Part shown: in pieces, positions 24,146-31,731 of the stretch | Numbering within the stretch: the first letter of the stretch is position 1 | Layout of the letters: each line of letters begins with the position of its first letter | Origin: JAYGED01 sp046582565 | Lineage (GTDB): Bacteria > Pseudomonadota > Alphaproteobacteria > JAAXGF01 | NCBI GenBank assembly: GCA_046582565.1 | Contig: JAYGED010000146.1 | Coordinates: 1 to 31,731, forward strand | Length of the DNA stretch: 31,731 bases | Direction: 5' to 3' | The notes under the pieces: generated by a model | The model's database searches: none | Seen by the model: the letters and a program-made list of their open reading frames with translations, nothing else | Told to the model about the DNA's origin: nothing | Position numbers and translations under genes: made by a program

Positions 24146-24232
24146 ATGTCTTTCGACATTACCGCGCCCCCGAGTGATCTGTCCGGCGATGGATTCTACG
24201 GCAATTATCTAGACGTGTTCTGGCTGGGCTAG
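24146..24232 (+). CDS. Possible 28-residue peptide
   Basis: A short open frame, ATG to TAG, with AGGAAA at 24131-24136 nine bases upstream, a proper Shine-Dalgarno. The peptide starts MSFDITAPPSDL and ends GNYLDVFWLG. It is acidic, has no lysine or arginine, no cysteine and no signal peptide, and its C-terminus is aromatic. Its stop abuts the stop of the convergent methyltransferase without a gap. I recognise no family. It could be a genuine small protein, a modified-peptide precursor, or the remnant 5' end of a lost gene. Confidence 0.4.
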   Translation: MSFDITAPPSDLSGDGFYGNYLDVFWLG

Positions 24233-25078
24233 TTATATCCGCACGGCGTGGAGAAAGGTGATCTGTCCGATATGGGCGCGGCGGGCGTCATGCTTGGCGA
24301 CAAAACCATCGAGGCGTCCCTGCCGATCCAAATCCTCAACCAAATCAAGCGCGCGTGCCAGCTCGGCTTCGTCAGCCAATGCCCAAAAGGAATCGCCGTC
24401 GCGCCAGGCTTTTTGCAGCGGCCCCCGGCCGTCGAAATAGGCAGCCCCCTGGCAGATGCCGTCGACCGGTACGAAACGGCCGCTTAAGGCAAAACCGACA
24501 TCGCCGAGAATGGCCTCGATGTCATCGAGAGGGACGAATCCAGCGATCATGGCTGCCTTGGCCGCGGGCGCCAGCTGGTAATACCAATAGGCGCCGTCGA
24601 GCTGTTCCCGGCTGCAGCTGTTCACCACCAGGCCGGCGCCCGGCCGCAGCACCCGGGCGAACTCAGCTAACACCTGGCGGTGGAGCGGATAATCGGCCCC
24701 GGCCCCAGTTCCAACCTCGTCGGCGAGATGATGCAGAACCTGGTTGATCATCACCCCATCGAGGCTCGCGTCTTCGAAGGGTAGCGCCGTGATCGGGCCC
24801 TGGTGGAAGGCGACGCGTCCGGCGTCTGCCGGCTCGGCCAGTTTGGCGCGGGCCGCATCCAGCATGCCCTGGCTCATATCCAACGCCTCGATCCGGCCGA
24901 CCGAGCCGACGATGGCCTGGGAATAGGCGCCGGTGCCGCAGCCGGCGTCGAGCACGGTCAAGCTCTCCAGCGTTTTATCTTGACGCGCCAGACAGCCGAG
25001 AATGATCTCGGCCCCCACCGCGACCCGGGTGTGGTCGTAGTGGCGGCTCGTCTCGTCGTATGTTTCGTAGTAGCTCAT
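24233..25078 (-). CDS. Class I SAM-dependent methyltransferase
   Basis: A 281-residue methyltransferase of the UbiE/type-11 class. Motif I is VLDAGCGTGAYSQAI near residue 42, followed by ALDMSQGMLDAARAKL (motif II), ITALPFEDASLDGVMINQVL (motif III region) and EFARVLRPGAGLVVN. The substrate is unknown. The frame stays open upstream to 25375 through argE, but AGAGGA seven bases before the ATG at 25078 and the domain boundary (MSYYETYDETSRHYDHTR) fix the start. It is divergent from argE with 75 bp between. Confidence 0.88.
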   Translation of the reverse strand: MSYYETYDETSRHYDHTRVAVGAEIILGCLARQDKTLESLTVLDAGCGTGAYSQAIVGSVGRIEALDMSQGMLDAARAKLAEPADAGRVAFHQGPITALPFEDASLDGVMINQVLHHLADEVGTGAGADYPLHRQVLAEFARVLRPGAGLVVNSCSREQLDGAYWYYQLAPAAKAAMIAGFVPLDDIEAILGDVGFALSGRFVPVDGICQGAAYFDGRGPLQKAWRDGDSFWALADEAELARALDLVEDLDRQGRLDGFVAKHDARRAHIGQITFLHAVRI

Positions 25079-25153
25079 TGGACGATCCTCTGGCGCATAG
25101 TGCTGGAATGTTGCTAGATAGGCGCCAAAAGGGCAAGCCGGGAAACGAACAAC

Positions 25154-26320
25154 ATGACGGGAAACGTCTTCACGCCGATTGAAATGATCGAAAAGCTGGT
25201 GGGTTTCGACACCACCAGCCGAAATTCTAATCTCGATCTGATCGATTTCGTCGCCGATTATCTCGACGCTCACGGCATCACGTCGGTCCGTACCTTCGAC
25301 GATGAAAAATGCAAGGCCAACCTGTTCGCCAGCCTCGGACCCGAGCAGCCGGGCGGCGTGGTGCTGTCGGGCCATACGGACGTGGTCCCGGTCGACGGCC
25401 AGCCCTGGGACAGCGACCCGTTCCAGGTCCTGGCCCAGGATAAGAGGCTATATGGGCGCGGCGTCGCGGATATGAAAAGCTTCATCGCCATAGCCCTGGC
25501 GCTGGTGCCTGAATTTCAGGCCGCCGGCCTTGTAACACCGCTGCATTTTGCCTTGTCCTATGATGAGGAGGTCGGTTGCATCGGCGTCGACCGGATGATC
25601 GCCGGGATCAAGGCAGCGGGCATCGCGCCCGAGATCGTCATCGTCGGCGAACCCACTGACATGAAAGTCGCCCATGCCCATAAGGGCACCTATACCTACC
25701 GCACTGAAGTGACAGGCCTGGAAGCCCATTCCAGCGCCACACATTTGGGCGTCAACGCGGTAATGATTGCCGCTGAGCTGATCACCTTCCTGTCCCGCAT
25801 GGCCGAGGAAATGAGACAGCGCGGCGATCCCGACAGCGGCTTCGATCCGCCCTACACCACTGTCCATGTGGGCACCGTGGAAGGCGGCACGGCGCTCAAC
25901 ATCATCCCTCGTAAATGCACCTTCGTGTGGGAATACCGCCTCATGCCCGAGGCCGACGCCAGCGAAATCATCGAGCGTTTCGAAGCCTATGCCGCAACCC
26001 TGGTCCCGGCCATGCAGGCCATCGAGGACGGCGCCGGCATCCAGACCACACCGCGATCGCAAGTGCCCGGCCTGGCGGTCGAGGAGGCATCGCCCGCCGA
26101 GCGGTTGGTGATGGCGTTGACCGGCGACAACCGGGCGGTCAAGGTGTCCTATGCAACCGAGGCGGGCAAGTTCCAGCAGGCCGGCGCGTCAACCGTGGTC
26201 TGCGGGCCCGGCTCTATCGAACAGGCCCACAAGCCCAATGAGTTTATTGACCTTACACAACTCGATGCCTGCGAGAGCTTCATGCGCCGGCTTATGGAAC
26301 GGCTTAAGAGCCCTCTCTGA
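25154..26320 (+). CDS. argE: Acetylornithine deacetylase
   Basis: An M20-family metallohydrolase of 388 residues that releases ornithine from N-acetylornithine in arginine synthesis. Zinc-site motifs are SGHTDVVPVDGQPW, YGRGVADMK, SYDEEVGCIG with the catalytic glutamate, and VGEPTDMKV. The dimerisation domain follows (HKGTYTYRTEV, GLEAHSSATHLGVNAV), and the C-terminal GPGSIEQAHKPNEFI supplies the last ligand His. The Shine-Dalgarno is weak. argD and argF lie in the window on the opposite strand, which supports ArgE over a generic M20 peptidase. Confidence 0.92.
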   Translation: MTGNVFTPIEMIEKLVGFDTTSRNSNLDLIDFVADYLDAHGITSVRTFDDEKCKANLFASLGPEQPGGVVLSGHTDVVPVDGQPWDSDPFQVLAQDKRLYGRGVADMKSFIAIALALVPEFQAAGLVTPLHFALSYDEEVGCIGVDRMIAGIKAAGIAPEIVIVGEPTDMKVAHAHKGTYTYRTEVTGLEAHSSATHLGVNAVMIAAELITFLSRMAEEMRQRGDPDSGFDPPYTTVHVGTVEGGTALNIIPRKCTFVWEYRLMPEADASEIIERFEAYAATLVPAMQAIEDGAGIQTTPRSQVPGLAVEEASPAERLVMALTGDNRAVKVSYATEAGKFQQAGASTVVCGPGSIEQAHKPNEFIDLTQLDACESFMRRLMERLKSPL

Positions 26321-26338
26321 CAGGAAAGGAGCGTTGCC

Positions 26339-26950
26339 ATGTTGATCGAACATCAAGACAAGCAGCCGAAAATTCACGAAACCGCCTATGTGGCGCCGAC
26401 AGCGGTAATCTGCGGTAACGTAACCGTGGGCGCCCAGTGCCGGATCATGTTCGGTGCGGTCATCGTCGCCGAGGGTGGCAAGGTTGTCATCGGCGATCAT
26501 TGCATTGTCATGGAAAACGCGGTGGTGCGCTCCTCGGCCCGTCACCCGGTAAAGGTCGGCAATCACGTGCTCATCGGGCCGCGCGCCTATCTTACCGGCT
26601 GCGTGGTCGAGGATGATGTTTTCCTGGCCACCGGCTCGACGGTCTTCAATGGCGCTCATATCGGCACCCGCGCCGAGGTACGAATCAACGGCACCGTCCA
26701 ACTCAACAGCCATCTCGAGCCGGACGCAACGGTTCCTATCGGCTGGGTCGCCGTTGGCAACCCCGCAACCCTGCACCCGCCCAGCGAGCATGACGAAATC
26801 TGGTCGGTCCATAGCCCGCTCGATGTTCCCGGCGCGGTCTTCGGGCTGACCCGGCCGGGGCCGGGTGAGACCAACATGCCCGAGCTTACCAAGCGTTATG
26901 CCAAGGGCCTCTCCAGCCACCGCAACGACCGCATTCTGTACGGTGAATAG
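26339..26950 (+). CDS. Left-handed beta-helix protein, gamma-carbonic-anhydrase-like without zinc histidines
   Basis: A 203-residue hexapeptide-repeat protein like the gamma-carbonic anhydrase/YrdA/PaaY group, with repeats from about residue 20 to 140 (AVICGNVTVG, VVIGDHCIVM, VKVGNHVLIG, AHIGTRAEVR). In active family members three histidines bind metal in the motifs ..xIHx.. and GHxxxLHGC. Here the aligned positions appear to be R64, P81 and T86 (VVRSS; IGPRAYLTGC), so carbonic anhydrase activity is unlikely. It could be a scaffold or acyltransferase-like protein. AAGGAG seven bases before the ATG is strong. It follows argE after 18 bp and precedes the VOC gene by five. Confidence 0.85.
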   Translation: MLIEHQDKQPKIHETAYVAPTAVICGNVTVGAQCRIMFGAVIVAEGGKVVIGDHCIVMENAVVRSSARHPVKVGNHVLIGPRAYLTGCVVEDDVFLATGSTVFNGAHIGTRAEVRINGTVQLNSHLEPDATVPIGWVAVGNPATLHPPSEHDEIWSVHSPLDVPGAVFGLTRPGPGETNMPELTKRYAKGLSSHRNDRILYGE

Positions 26951-26955
26951 AAAAA

Positions 26956-27375
26956 ATGACCTTCAAGATTATCGCCATCGACCATGTGGTGCTACGGGTC
27001 GCCGATTTGGAGCGCTCGCTGAGCTTCTACCGCGATGCTCTGGGCTGCCTGGAAGAGCGCCGGTCCGAAGGCATCGGTCTCTATCAACTCCGCGCCGGCT
27101 CCTCCCTGATTGACATCGTGCCCATCGATTCGGAACTCGGCCGCCTGGGCGGCGACGGGCCGGGGCCTGAGGGCCATAACATGGATCATTTCTGCCTGAC
27201 CATCGAACCGTTCGACGAGGCTGCGGTGCGCGCCCAACTGGCGGCCCACGGCATCGACGTCGGCGAGGTGAAGAAACGCTACGGCGCTCAAGGCGAAGGC
27301 CCGTCTTTCTACATCGCCGACCCGGATGGCAACACGGTCGAGATCAAGGGCCCGCCTTTCGCGGCGGGCACATAG
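26956..27375 (+). CDS. VOC (glyoxalase/bleomycin-resistance) family protein
   Basis: A 139-residue vicinal-oxygen-chelate protein with two beta-alpha-beta-beta-beta modules. H10 (AIDHVVLRV), H78 (NMDHFCLTI) and E129 (GNTVEIKGP) are the expected metal ligands. FYRDALG is the usual first-helix motif. Function in this superfamily ranges from lactoylglutathione lyase to dioxygenases and cannot be assigned. The ATG lies five bases after the preceding gene, with only an A-rich stretch as ribosome site. The stop touches the start of the following PLP gene. Confidence 0.9.
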   Translation: MTFKIIAIDHVVLRVADLERSLSFYRDALGCLEERRSEGIGLYQLRAGSSLIDIVPIDSELGRLGGDGPGPEGHNMDHFCLTIEPFDEAAVRAQLAAHGIDVGEVKKRYGAQGEGPSFYIADPDGNTVEIKGPPFAAGT

Positions 27376-28314
27376 ATGGATCTGGATGAATTCAAGGCGG
27401 CACAGCATCGCATAGCCGGCCGGGTTCGTCGGACGCCTCTAATCGAGGCCGTCGCCATGCACGATCCGGCGGTGACGGGATGCACCCTCGAGCTCAAGCT
27501 CGAATGCCTCCAGGTCACCGGGTCTTTCAAAGCGCGCGGCGTGATGAGCAAACTCGGCCTTTTGAGCGAAGATGAAATCGCCCGCGGTATCGTTACCGCA
27601 TCGGGCGGCAACCACGGCCTCGGCGTCGCTTATGCCGGATGGCTGGCCAAGACACCGGCGACAGTCTATCTCGGCCACAACACCCCACCGGTGAAAATCG
27701 AGCGGCTCGCCGCATGGGGCGCGACTGCGCGCCTGGAGGGCGCCGGATGGGACGAGGCAAACGAAGCCGCCCTCGCCCATGCAAAGCGGGACGGCCTGAC
27801 CTACATTCACCCTTTCGCCGATGAAGCGGTGATCGCCGGACAGGGGACAGTCGCATTGGAAATAATCGAAGACGCCCCGGATACAGCCATACTCATCGTG
27901 CCCATAGGCGGCGGTGGATTGATCGCCGGCGTTGCCGCCGCCGCCAAGGCGTCCAACCCGGCGATCCGAATCATCGGTGTGGAACCGGTCGGCGCGCCAA
28001 CCCTGCATGAAAGCCTGCGCCACAATAGCGTCATTACCCTGCCCTCGGTCGATACCGCCGCCAATACTCTGGCGCCCCGGCGCAGCGACCCGGTCAATTT
28101 CGCGCTGATCCGCGACGCTGTGGATGACATCGTCCTGGTCAGGGATGAAGAGATGCTAAGCGCGGCTCGTTGGCTGTGGCAGGAAATGGGAGTCGCCGCC
28201 GAACTCGCCGGCGCCGCATCCATGGCGGCCTTGCGCCAAGGCAAAATTGAAATTCCACCCGGCGCCCGGGTTTGCGCCGTGGTGTCGGGAACCGGCGACG
28301 CCGGAATCAGCTAA
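27376..28314 (+). CDS. PLP-dependent threonine/serine dehydratase-family protein
   Basis: A 312-residue fold-type II PLP enzyme of the threonine dehydratase/serine racemase group. The Schiff-base lysine is K52 in TGSFKARG; ASGGNHG (75-81) contacts the substrate carboxylate and VPIGGGGLIAG binds the PLP phosphate. There is no C-terminal ACT domain, so it is a catabolic-type enzyme. Serine, threonine and hydroxyaspartate are all possible substrates. The ATG follows the VOC stop directly (TAGATG), a sign of coupled translation. The 3' end overlaps the lipoprotein gene by four bases, tail to tail. Confidence 0.9.
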   Translation: MDLDEFKAAQHRIAGRVRRTPLIEAVAMHDPAVTGCTLELKLECLQVTGSFKARGVMSKLGLLSEDEIARGIVTASGGNHGLGVAYAGWLAKTPATVYLGHNTPPVKIERLAAWGATARLEGAGWDEANEAALAHAKRDGLTYIHPFADEAVIAGQGTVALEIIEDAPDTAILIVPIGGGGLIAGVAAAAKASNPAIRIIGVEPVGAPTLHESLRHNSVITLPSVDTAANTLAPRRSDPVNFALIRDAVDDIVLVRDEEMLSAARWLWQEMGVAAELAGAASMAALRQGKIEIPPGARVCAVVSGTGDAGIS

Positions 28315-28892
28315 CGCACGTACTTCGCCAGATACTTCCTGATCGTTGCTTCCATCTCCCGATCGAGATCATTCATCACCGCTTCGGTCAGATCAAACCA
28401 CAGCTGATCGAGGTCGTTGAGGGTGATGTTCTCCGGCGCCGTCTGCGAGCGCTGGGCGACGGCGTTCGCTTGACCCTCGACCACACCCTGGCTGTTGACG
28501 ATTTCGATGAGGATCTCGACCGTGGCGTCGTAGCGGGCGGCCTGTTCGATGGTGAACACGCCCTTGAGGCCCTGGGTGGTGTCCAGTGCGCTGCCCACCA
28601 CGGCGGCGTTGATCAGGGTGATGCGGGCGATGCGCGAAATTGGTCCAACCGCCGCGATGCGTTCACTGGCCCAACGCTTGGCGACCACCGTCAGTCGCTG
28701 CGGGAACAGATGATCCACATTGGGAAGCTTTGCCGGCGGCACGTAAGCTTGGGTGTAATCGACTGCGCCGATATCGAGCTTGATCGGTTTGAGGTGACTG
28801 AAGGTGATATCGGGATAGCCCGGCGGACCCGGCGTCTCGCAGGCGGTCAGCGCCAGCATCACAATCAGGATAGCGGAAAATCGTCCTATCAT
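28311..28892 (-). CDS. Small predicted lipoprotein of unknown function
   Basis: A 193-residue protein with a lipoprotein signal peptide: a hydrophobic stretch (AILIVMLALTAC) ending in the lipobox LTAC with C18 as lipidation site. The mature part begins ETPGPPGYPDITFS and is largely alpha/beta with no motif I know. It probably sits on the periplasmic face of a membrane. A TTG six bases upstream is in frame, but GGAGA places the start at the ATG at 28892. It begins 22 bp after argF ends, on the same strand, so it probably rides on the argDF transcript. Confidence 0.8.
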   Translation of the reverse strand: MIGRFSAILIVMLALTACETPGPPGYPDITFSHLKPIKLDIGAVDYTQAYVPPAKLPNVDHLFPQRLTVVAKRWASERIAAVGPISRIARITLINAAVVGSALDTTQGLKGVFTIEQAARYDATVEILIEIVNSQGVVEGQANAVAQRSQTAPENITLNDLDQLWFDLTEAVMNDLDREMEATIRKYLAKYVR

Positions 28893-28914
28893 TGTCAATC
28901 TCCGACCCTCAAGT

Positions 28915-29826
28915 TTAAGACAGGCACCATAGCAGAATGCCGTTCTGGGCGTGAAGGCGGTTTTCGGCCTGATCCCAAACCACCGAACGCGGCCCGTCGA
29001 TGACCGAGGCGGTCATTTCCTTGCCCCGATAGGCCGGCAGGCAATGCATGAAGATCGCTTCCGGCTTTGCCAGGGCCATCACCCGGTCGTCAACCTGATA
29101 GGGCTCAAGCAGCCCCGGATCGACATCACTGCGCTCGCCCGCCATGGACGCCCAGGTGTCGACCACCACGCAGTCCACACCATCGACCATGGCATCGAGA
29201 TCGTCGCTGACCACGATGTCGCCGCCATTCGCCGCCGCCCAATCGAGGGCTTCCTGAGGCGGGCCCAACGAGCTGGGACAGGCCATACGAAGGGTAAAGC
29301 CAAACCGCACGGCGCCGTGTATCCAGGATACCGACATATTGTTGCCTTCGCCGGACCAGGCCACAACCCGGCCCGCAATCGGCCCGCAATGCTCTTCGAA
29401 GGTCATCACATCGGCCATCAACTGACAGGGATGACTGCGATCCGTCAGGCCGTTGATGATCGGTATGTCGGCATATTCCGCCATTTCAAGCAGGCGGTTA
29501 TGGTCCTTGGTGCGGATCATCACCGCGTCCACATAGCGTGACAGGACACGCGCCGTATCGGCAATCGATTCGCCGCGTGACATGTTGGAATCCACCAATG
29601 ACAGGGTGACCACACCACCGCCGAGCTTTTGCATGCCGACATCGAAGGAGACCCGTGTGCGGGTCGATGGCGCCTCGAAGATCAGAGCCAGGGTCTTGCC
29701 CGACAGATATGTCAGGCTCTCACCCGCCTTGAGCCGCTTCTTGGCGTCGGCGGCGCGGTCGAGCATGTCACGCAGGGATGATGAATCGATCGCGTCGACA
29801 TCGAGGAAATGACGCGGACTGCTCAT
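28915..29826 (-). CDS. argF: Ornithine carbamoyltransferase
   Basis: Transfers a carbamoyl group to ornithine to give citrulline in arginine synthesis; 303 residues. The carbamoyl-phosphate loop is EAPSTRTR (S54-R58). HPCQLMADVMTF follows, and the catalytic C-terminal motif is FMHCLPAYRGKE. An in-frame GTG lies three bases earlier, but the ATG at 29826 shares its A with the argD stop (TGATG), a common coupling arrangement. Biosynthetic ArgF rather than catabolic ArcB is supported by linkage to argD. Confidence 0.95.
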   Translation of the reverse strand: MSSPRHFLDVDAIDSSSLRDMLDRAADAKKRLKAGESLTYLSGKTLALIFEAPSTRTRVSFDVGMQKLGGGVVTLSLVDSNMSRGESIADTARVLSRYVDAVMIRTKDHNRLLEMAEYADIPIINGLTDRSHPCQLMADVMTFEEHCGPIAGRVVAWSGEGNNMSVSWIHGAVRFGFTLRMACPSSLGPPQEALDWAAANGGDIVVSDDLDAMVDGVDCVVVDTWASMAGERSDVDPGLLEPYQVDDRVMALAKPEAIFMHCLPAYRGKEMTASVIDGPRSVVWDQAENRLHAQNGILLWCLS

Positions 29827-31001
29827 CACCGCATTTCCGATAAGACGTCATCGAGCATGACCATGGCATCGTCGATATGGCTTTCTTCGACGATCAGCGG
29901 CGGCAGCAGGCGAATGACGTTTTCCGCCGCCGGAACGGTCAACAGGCCCTTCTCCCTCAAGGCCGCAATCACAGTGCCCGTGTCCTTATCGTTCTGCAGC
30001 TTCAAGCCTATCATCAGGCCCATGCCGCGGACTTCTTCGATGACCCTGGAATATTTAGCCGCAAGCTCGTTGAGCCGGCCGCGAAACAGATCGCCCATGC
30101 GCTGTACAGTCTCAAAAAAACCGTCGGCCAACATGATATCCAGCACGGCGTTGGCGACCGCCGTTGCCAGCGGGTTGCCGCCAAAGGTCGAGCCGTGGCT
30201 GCCCGCGGTCATGCAGGAAGCGACTCGCTCGGTGGCCAGGCAGGCGGCAACCGGGAAGCCACCGCCGAGCGCCTTGGCAATAGGCATAATATCAGGCGTG
30301 ACACCCGCCCATTCGTGAGCGAACAATTTACCGGTGCGGCCCATACCGCATTGCACCTCATCGAACATCAGCAACAGGCCGAACTCGTCGGCCACGGTAC
30401 GTAAACCGCGCAGGAACTCAGCATCGGCGGGGCGGATACCGCCCTCGCCCTGTACCGGCTCGACCAAGATTGCGGCCGTCTCGGGCCCGATAGCGGCGCG
30501 CAGTTCGTTGAGATTGCCGAAGGCGACGTGATCGAAGCCCTCGGTATCGGGGCCGAAACCTTCAAGATGCAATTTCTTGCCGCCGGCGGAAATCGACGCC
30601 AGGGTGCGGCCATGAAAGGCGCCCTCGAACGTGATGACGCGATAGCGTTCGCCCTGACCGATGGAATCGAAATAGCGCCGGATGATCTTGAAACCGCATT
30701 CCATGGCCTCGGCGCCGGAATTGGAAAACAGCATGGTGTCGGCAAAGCTGTTCGCGACCAGCCGCTCGGCCAGGCGCTGCTGGTTGGGAATACCGAACAG
30801 GTTCGAGGTATGCCACAGGGTCGAACCTTGACTGACCAAGGCCTCGACCAGATGAGGATGGCAGTGGCCCAATCCATTCACCGCGATGCCGGATGAGAAA
30901 TCGAGGAATCGTCGCCCGTCGGCCGTATAGAGATAGACACCCTCGCCCCGCTCAAATGCAGGGCCGTATTCTCCATAGGTCGGCATGATCGGCGTAATCA
31001 C
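29826..31001 (-). CDS. argD: Acetylornithine aminotransferase
   Basis: A class-III PLP aminotransferase of 391 residues that makes N-acetylornithine from the semialdehyde, and often also serves lysine synthesis as DapC. PLP-site residues are D214 in LMFDEVQCGMGRTG and the Schiff-base K243 in PIAKALGGGFP; SNSGAEAMECGFKIIR and FHGRTLAS are also typical. The start is GTG, supported by AGAGGAG seven bases upstream. It is the first gene of an argD-argF-lipoprotein unit and is divergent from the ATPase gene at 31133. Confidence 0.95.
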   Translation of the reverse strand: MITPIMPTYGEYGPAFERGEGVYLYTADGRRFLDFSSGIAVNGLGHCHPHLVEALVSQGSTLWHTSNLFGIPNQQRLAERLVANSFADTMLFSNSGAEAMECGFKIIRRYFDSIGQGERYRVITFEGAFHGRTLASISAGGKKLHLEGFGPDTEGFDHVAFGNLNELRAAIGPETAAILVEPVQGEGGIRPADAEFLRGLRTVADEFGLLLMFDEVQCGMGRTGKLFAHEWAGVTPDIMPIAKALGGGFPVAACLATERVASCMTAGSHGSTFGGNPLATAVANAVLDIMLADGFFETVQRMGDLFRGRLNELAAKYSRVIEEVRGMGLMIGLKLQNDKDTGTVIAALREKGLLTVPAAENVIRLLPPLIVEESHIDDAMVMLDDVLSEMR

Positions 31002-31132
31002 GAAATTTCTCCTCTGAGTTTATTTGCGCGCGGAAAGCCGGAGACTATCTGCTGCACGGCGGGCCCTGTCAACGCGGATCGGGTATGCTACTCTCTCACC
31101 GTATCGCGCAACCAGCCTGGCCTGTAGTGCCC

Positions 31133-31731
31133 ATGCCTTTCCTCGAACATTTCGGCCTCACCGAGCGGCCTTTTGCGCTGACCCCCAATAGCGGCCTCTA
31201 CTACCCCAGCAAGGCCCATCACGAAGTGCTGACCTCGTTGATGCACGCCATCGACCAGGGCGAAGGCGTAATCAAGGTCAGCGGCGAAGTCGGCACCGGC
31301 AAGACCCTGCTGTGCCGCATGGTGACCGCCGAGATGCTCAAGACCAAGGAAGTTGCCTATATCATCAACCCGCAGACCGACCCCAATTGGATTATCGGCG
31401 CGGTGTGCCGCGAGTTCGGCCTCGACCCGGAAAAGACCGACGACCGGCTGCATCTTCTCAACAGCTTTCTGCTTAGGCAATACGCCGCCGGGCGCGGCGT
31501 TGTGCTGGTCATCGACGAGGCCCAGGCCCTCGGCATCGACGGCCTGGAGACCGTGCGGCGCCTGTCGAACCTGGAGACCGATCAGACCAAGCTGATGCAG
31601 ACCGTACTGTTCGGCCAGCCCGAACTCGACGAGCTTCTGGATCAGCGCAAGCTGCGCCAGCTCAACCAGCGCATCGGCTATTCGTTCACCCTGCCGCCTC
31701 TGTCGGTCAAGCAGACCGGTGATTTCATCCA
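31133..31731 (+). CDS. ExeA/MshM-like AAA ATPase (partial, cut by the window end)
   Basis: The first 199 codons of an AAA+ ATPase of the ExeA/MshM group, which help assemble secretins or pili by binding peptidoglycan and ATP. It begins MPFLEHFGLTERPFALTPN, the family opening. Walker A is GEVGTGKT (51-58), Walker B VLVIDEAQ (about 124-131), and FGQPELDELL is the typical sensor region. The frame is open to the last base. The 131-bp gap from argD shows no convincing promoter, and the Shine-Dalgarno is weak. Confidence 0.88.
   Translation, partial: MPFLEHFGLTERPFALTPNSGLYYPSKAHHEVLTSLMHAIDQGEGVIKVSGEVGTGKTLLCRMVTAEMLKTKEVAYIINPQTDPNWIIGAVCREFGLDPEKTDDRLHLLNSFLLRQYAAGRGVVLVIDEAQALGIDGLETVRRLSNLETDQTKLMQTVLFGQPELDELLDQRKLRQLNQRIGYSFTLPPLSVKQTGDFI

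Noticed and set aside
25079..25375. N-terminal extension of the methyltransferase frame
   Set aside because: It is antisense to argE; the methyltransferase start at 25078 has its own Shine-Dalgarno.
1..31731. CRISPR arrays, insertion sequences, prophage or integrase genes
   Set aside because: No regularly spaced repeats, transposase motifs or integrase genes were seen; the tRNA gene has no attached integrase.

Overview
The window is about 31.7 kb of high-GC DNA from a Gram-negative bacterium, most likely an alphaproteobacterium of Rhodospirillales type, probably marine. The evidence is a glnB-glnA pair behind a sigma-54 promoter, alphaproteobacterial-style ParE and RhlE proteins, a DMSP-lyase-family cupin, two phytanoyl-CoA-dioxygenase-like (PhyH) proteins and dense, overlapping gene packing. 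No phage, insertion sequence, CRISPR array or rRNA was seen. Most of the content is housekeeping with a scattered accessory layer.

Layout. 1-2143: nitrogen control, with a sigma-54 promoter carrying a 19-bp tandem duplication, glnB, glnA and a strong terminator. 2147-4007: a PhyH dioxygenase and a ureohydrolase, facing a short-chain dehydrogenase (4017-4790). 4905-6905: parE (topoisomerase IV), probably leaderless, tail-to-tail with a CopG/ParE toxin-antitoxin pair (6908-7452). 7613-9079: an RhlE-type helicase. 9092-10566: purC followed by a DddQ-like cupin. 10644-12537: a hemerythrin and a creatinase, divergent around a perfect FNR/FixK box. 12527-14139: tRNA-Gly(CCC), a second PhyH protein and a GNAT acetyltransferase in one probable transcript. 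14274-17758: an orphan radical SAM protein, apaG, folE and a TrkH potassium transporter. 17733-22830: a tetR-mfp-rnd efflux operon. 23004-23930: a cyclic-nucleotide-binding/FHA fusion. 24146-24232: a possible 28-residue peptide gene. 24233-25078: a methyltransferase. 25154-28314: argE, a left-handed beta-helix protein, a VOC protein and a PLP dehydratase. 28311-31001: argD, argF and a small lipoprotein. 31133 to the end: the start of an ExeA/MshM-like AAA ATPase.

How the genes fit together. Nitrogen is a recurring theme: PII and glutamine synthetase, creatinase (creatine to sarcosine plus urea), a ureohydrolase-family enzyme (usually releases urea from a guanidino compound) paired with an Fe/2-oxoglutarate oxygenase, and argE/argD/argF of arginine synthesis. 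The link between the guanidino enzymes and the nitrogen regulators is inferred from proximity only.

The least explained items are the radical SAM protein with a C-terminal cysteine cluster, the cNMP-FHA fusion with a basic insert, the gamma-carbonic-anhydrase-like protein lacking all zinc histidines, the 28-residue peptide, and the regulatory architecture (leaderless parE, terminator arm acting as Shine-Dalgarno, tRNA fused upstream of a dioxygenase mRNA). I did not recognise a clearly new multi-gene defence or biosynthetic system.
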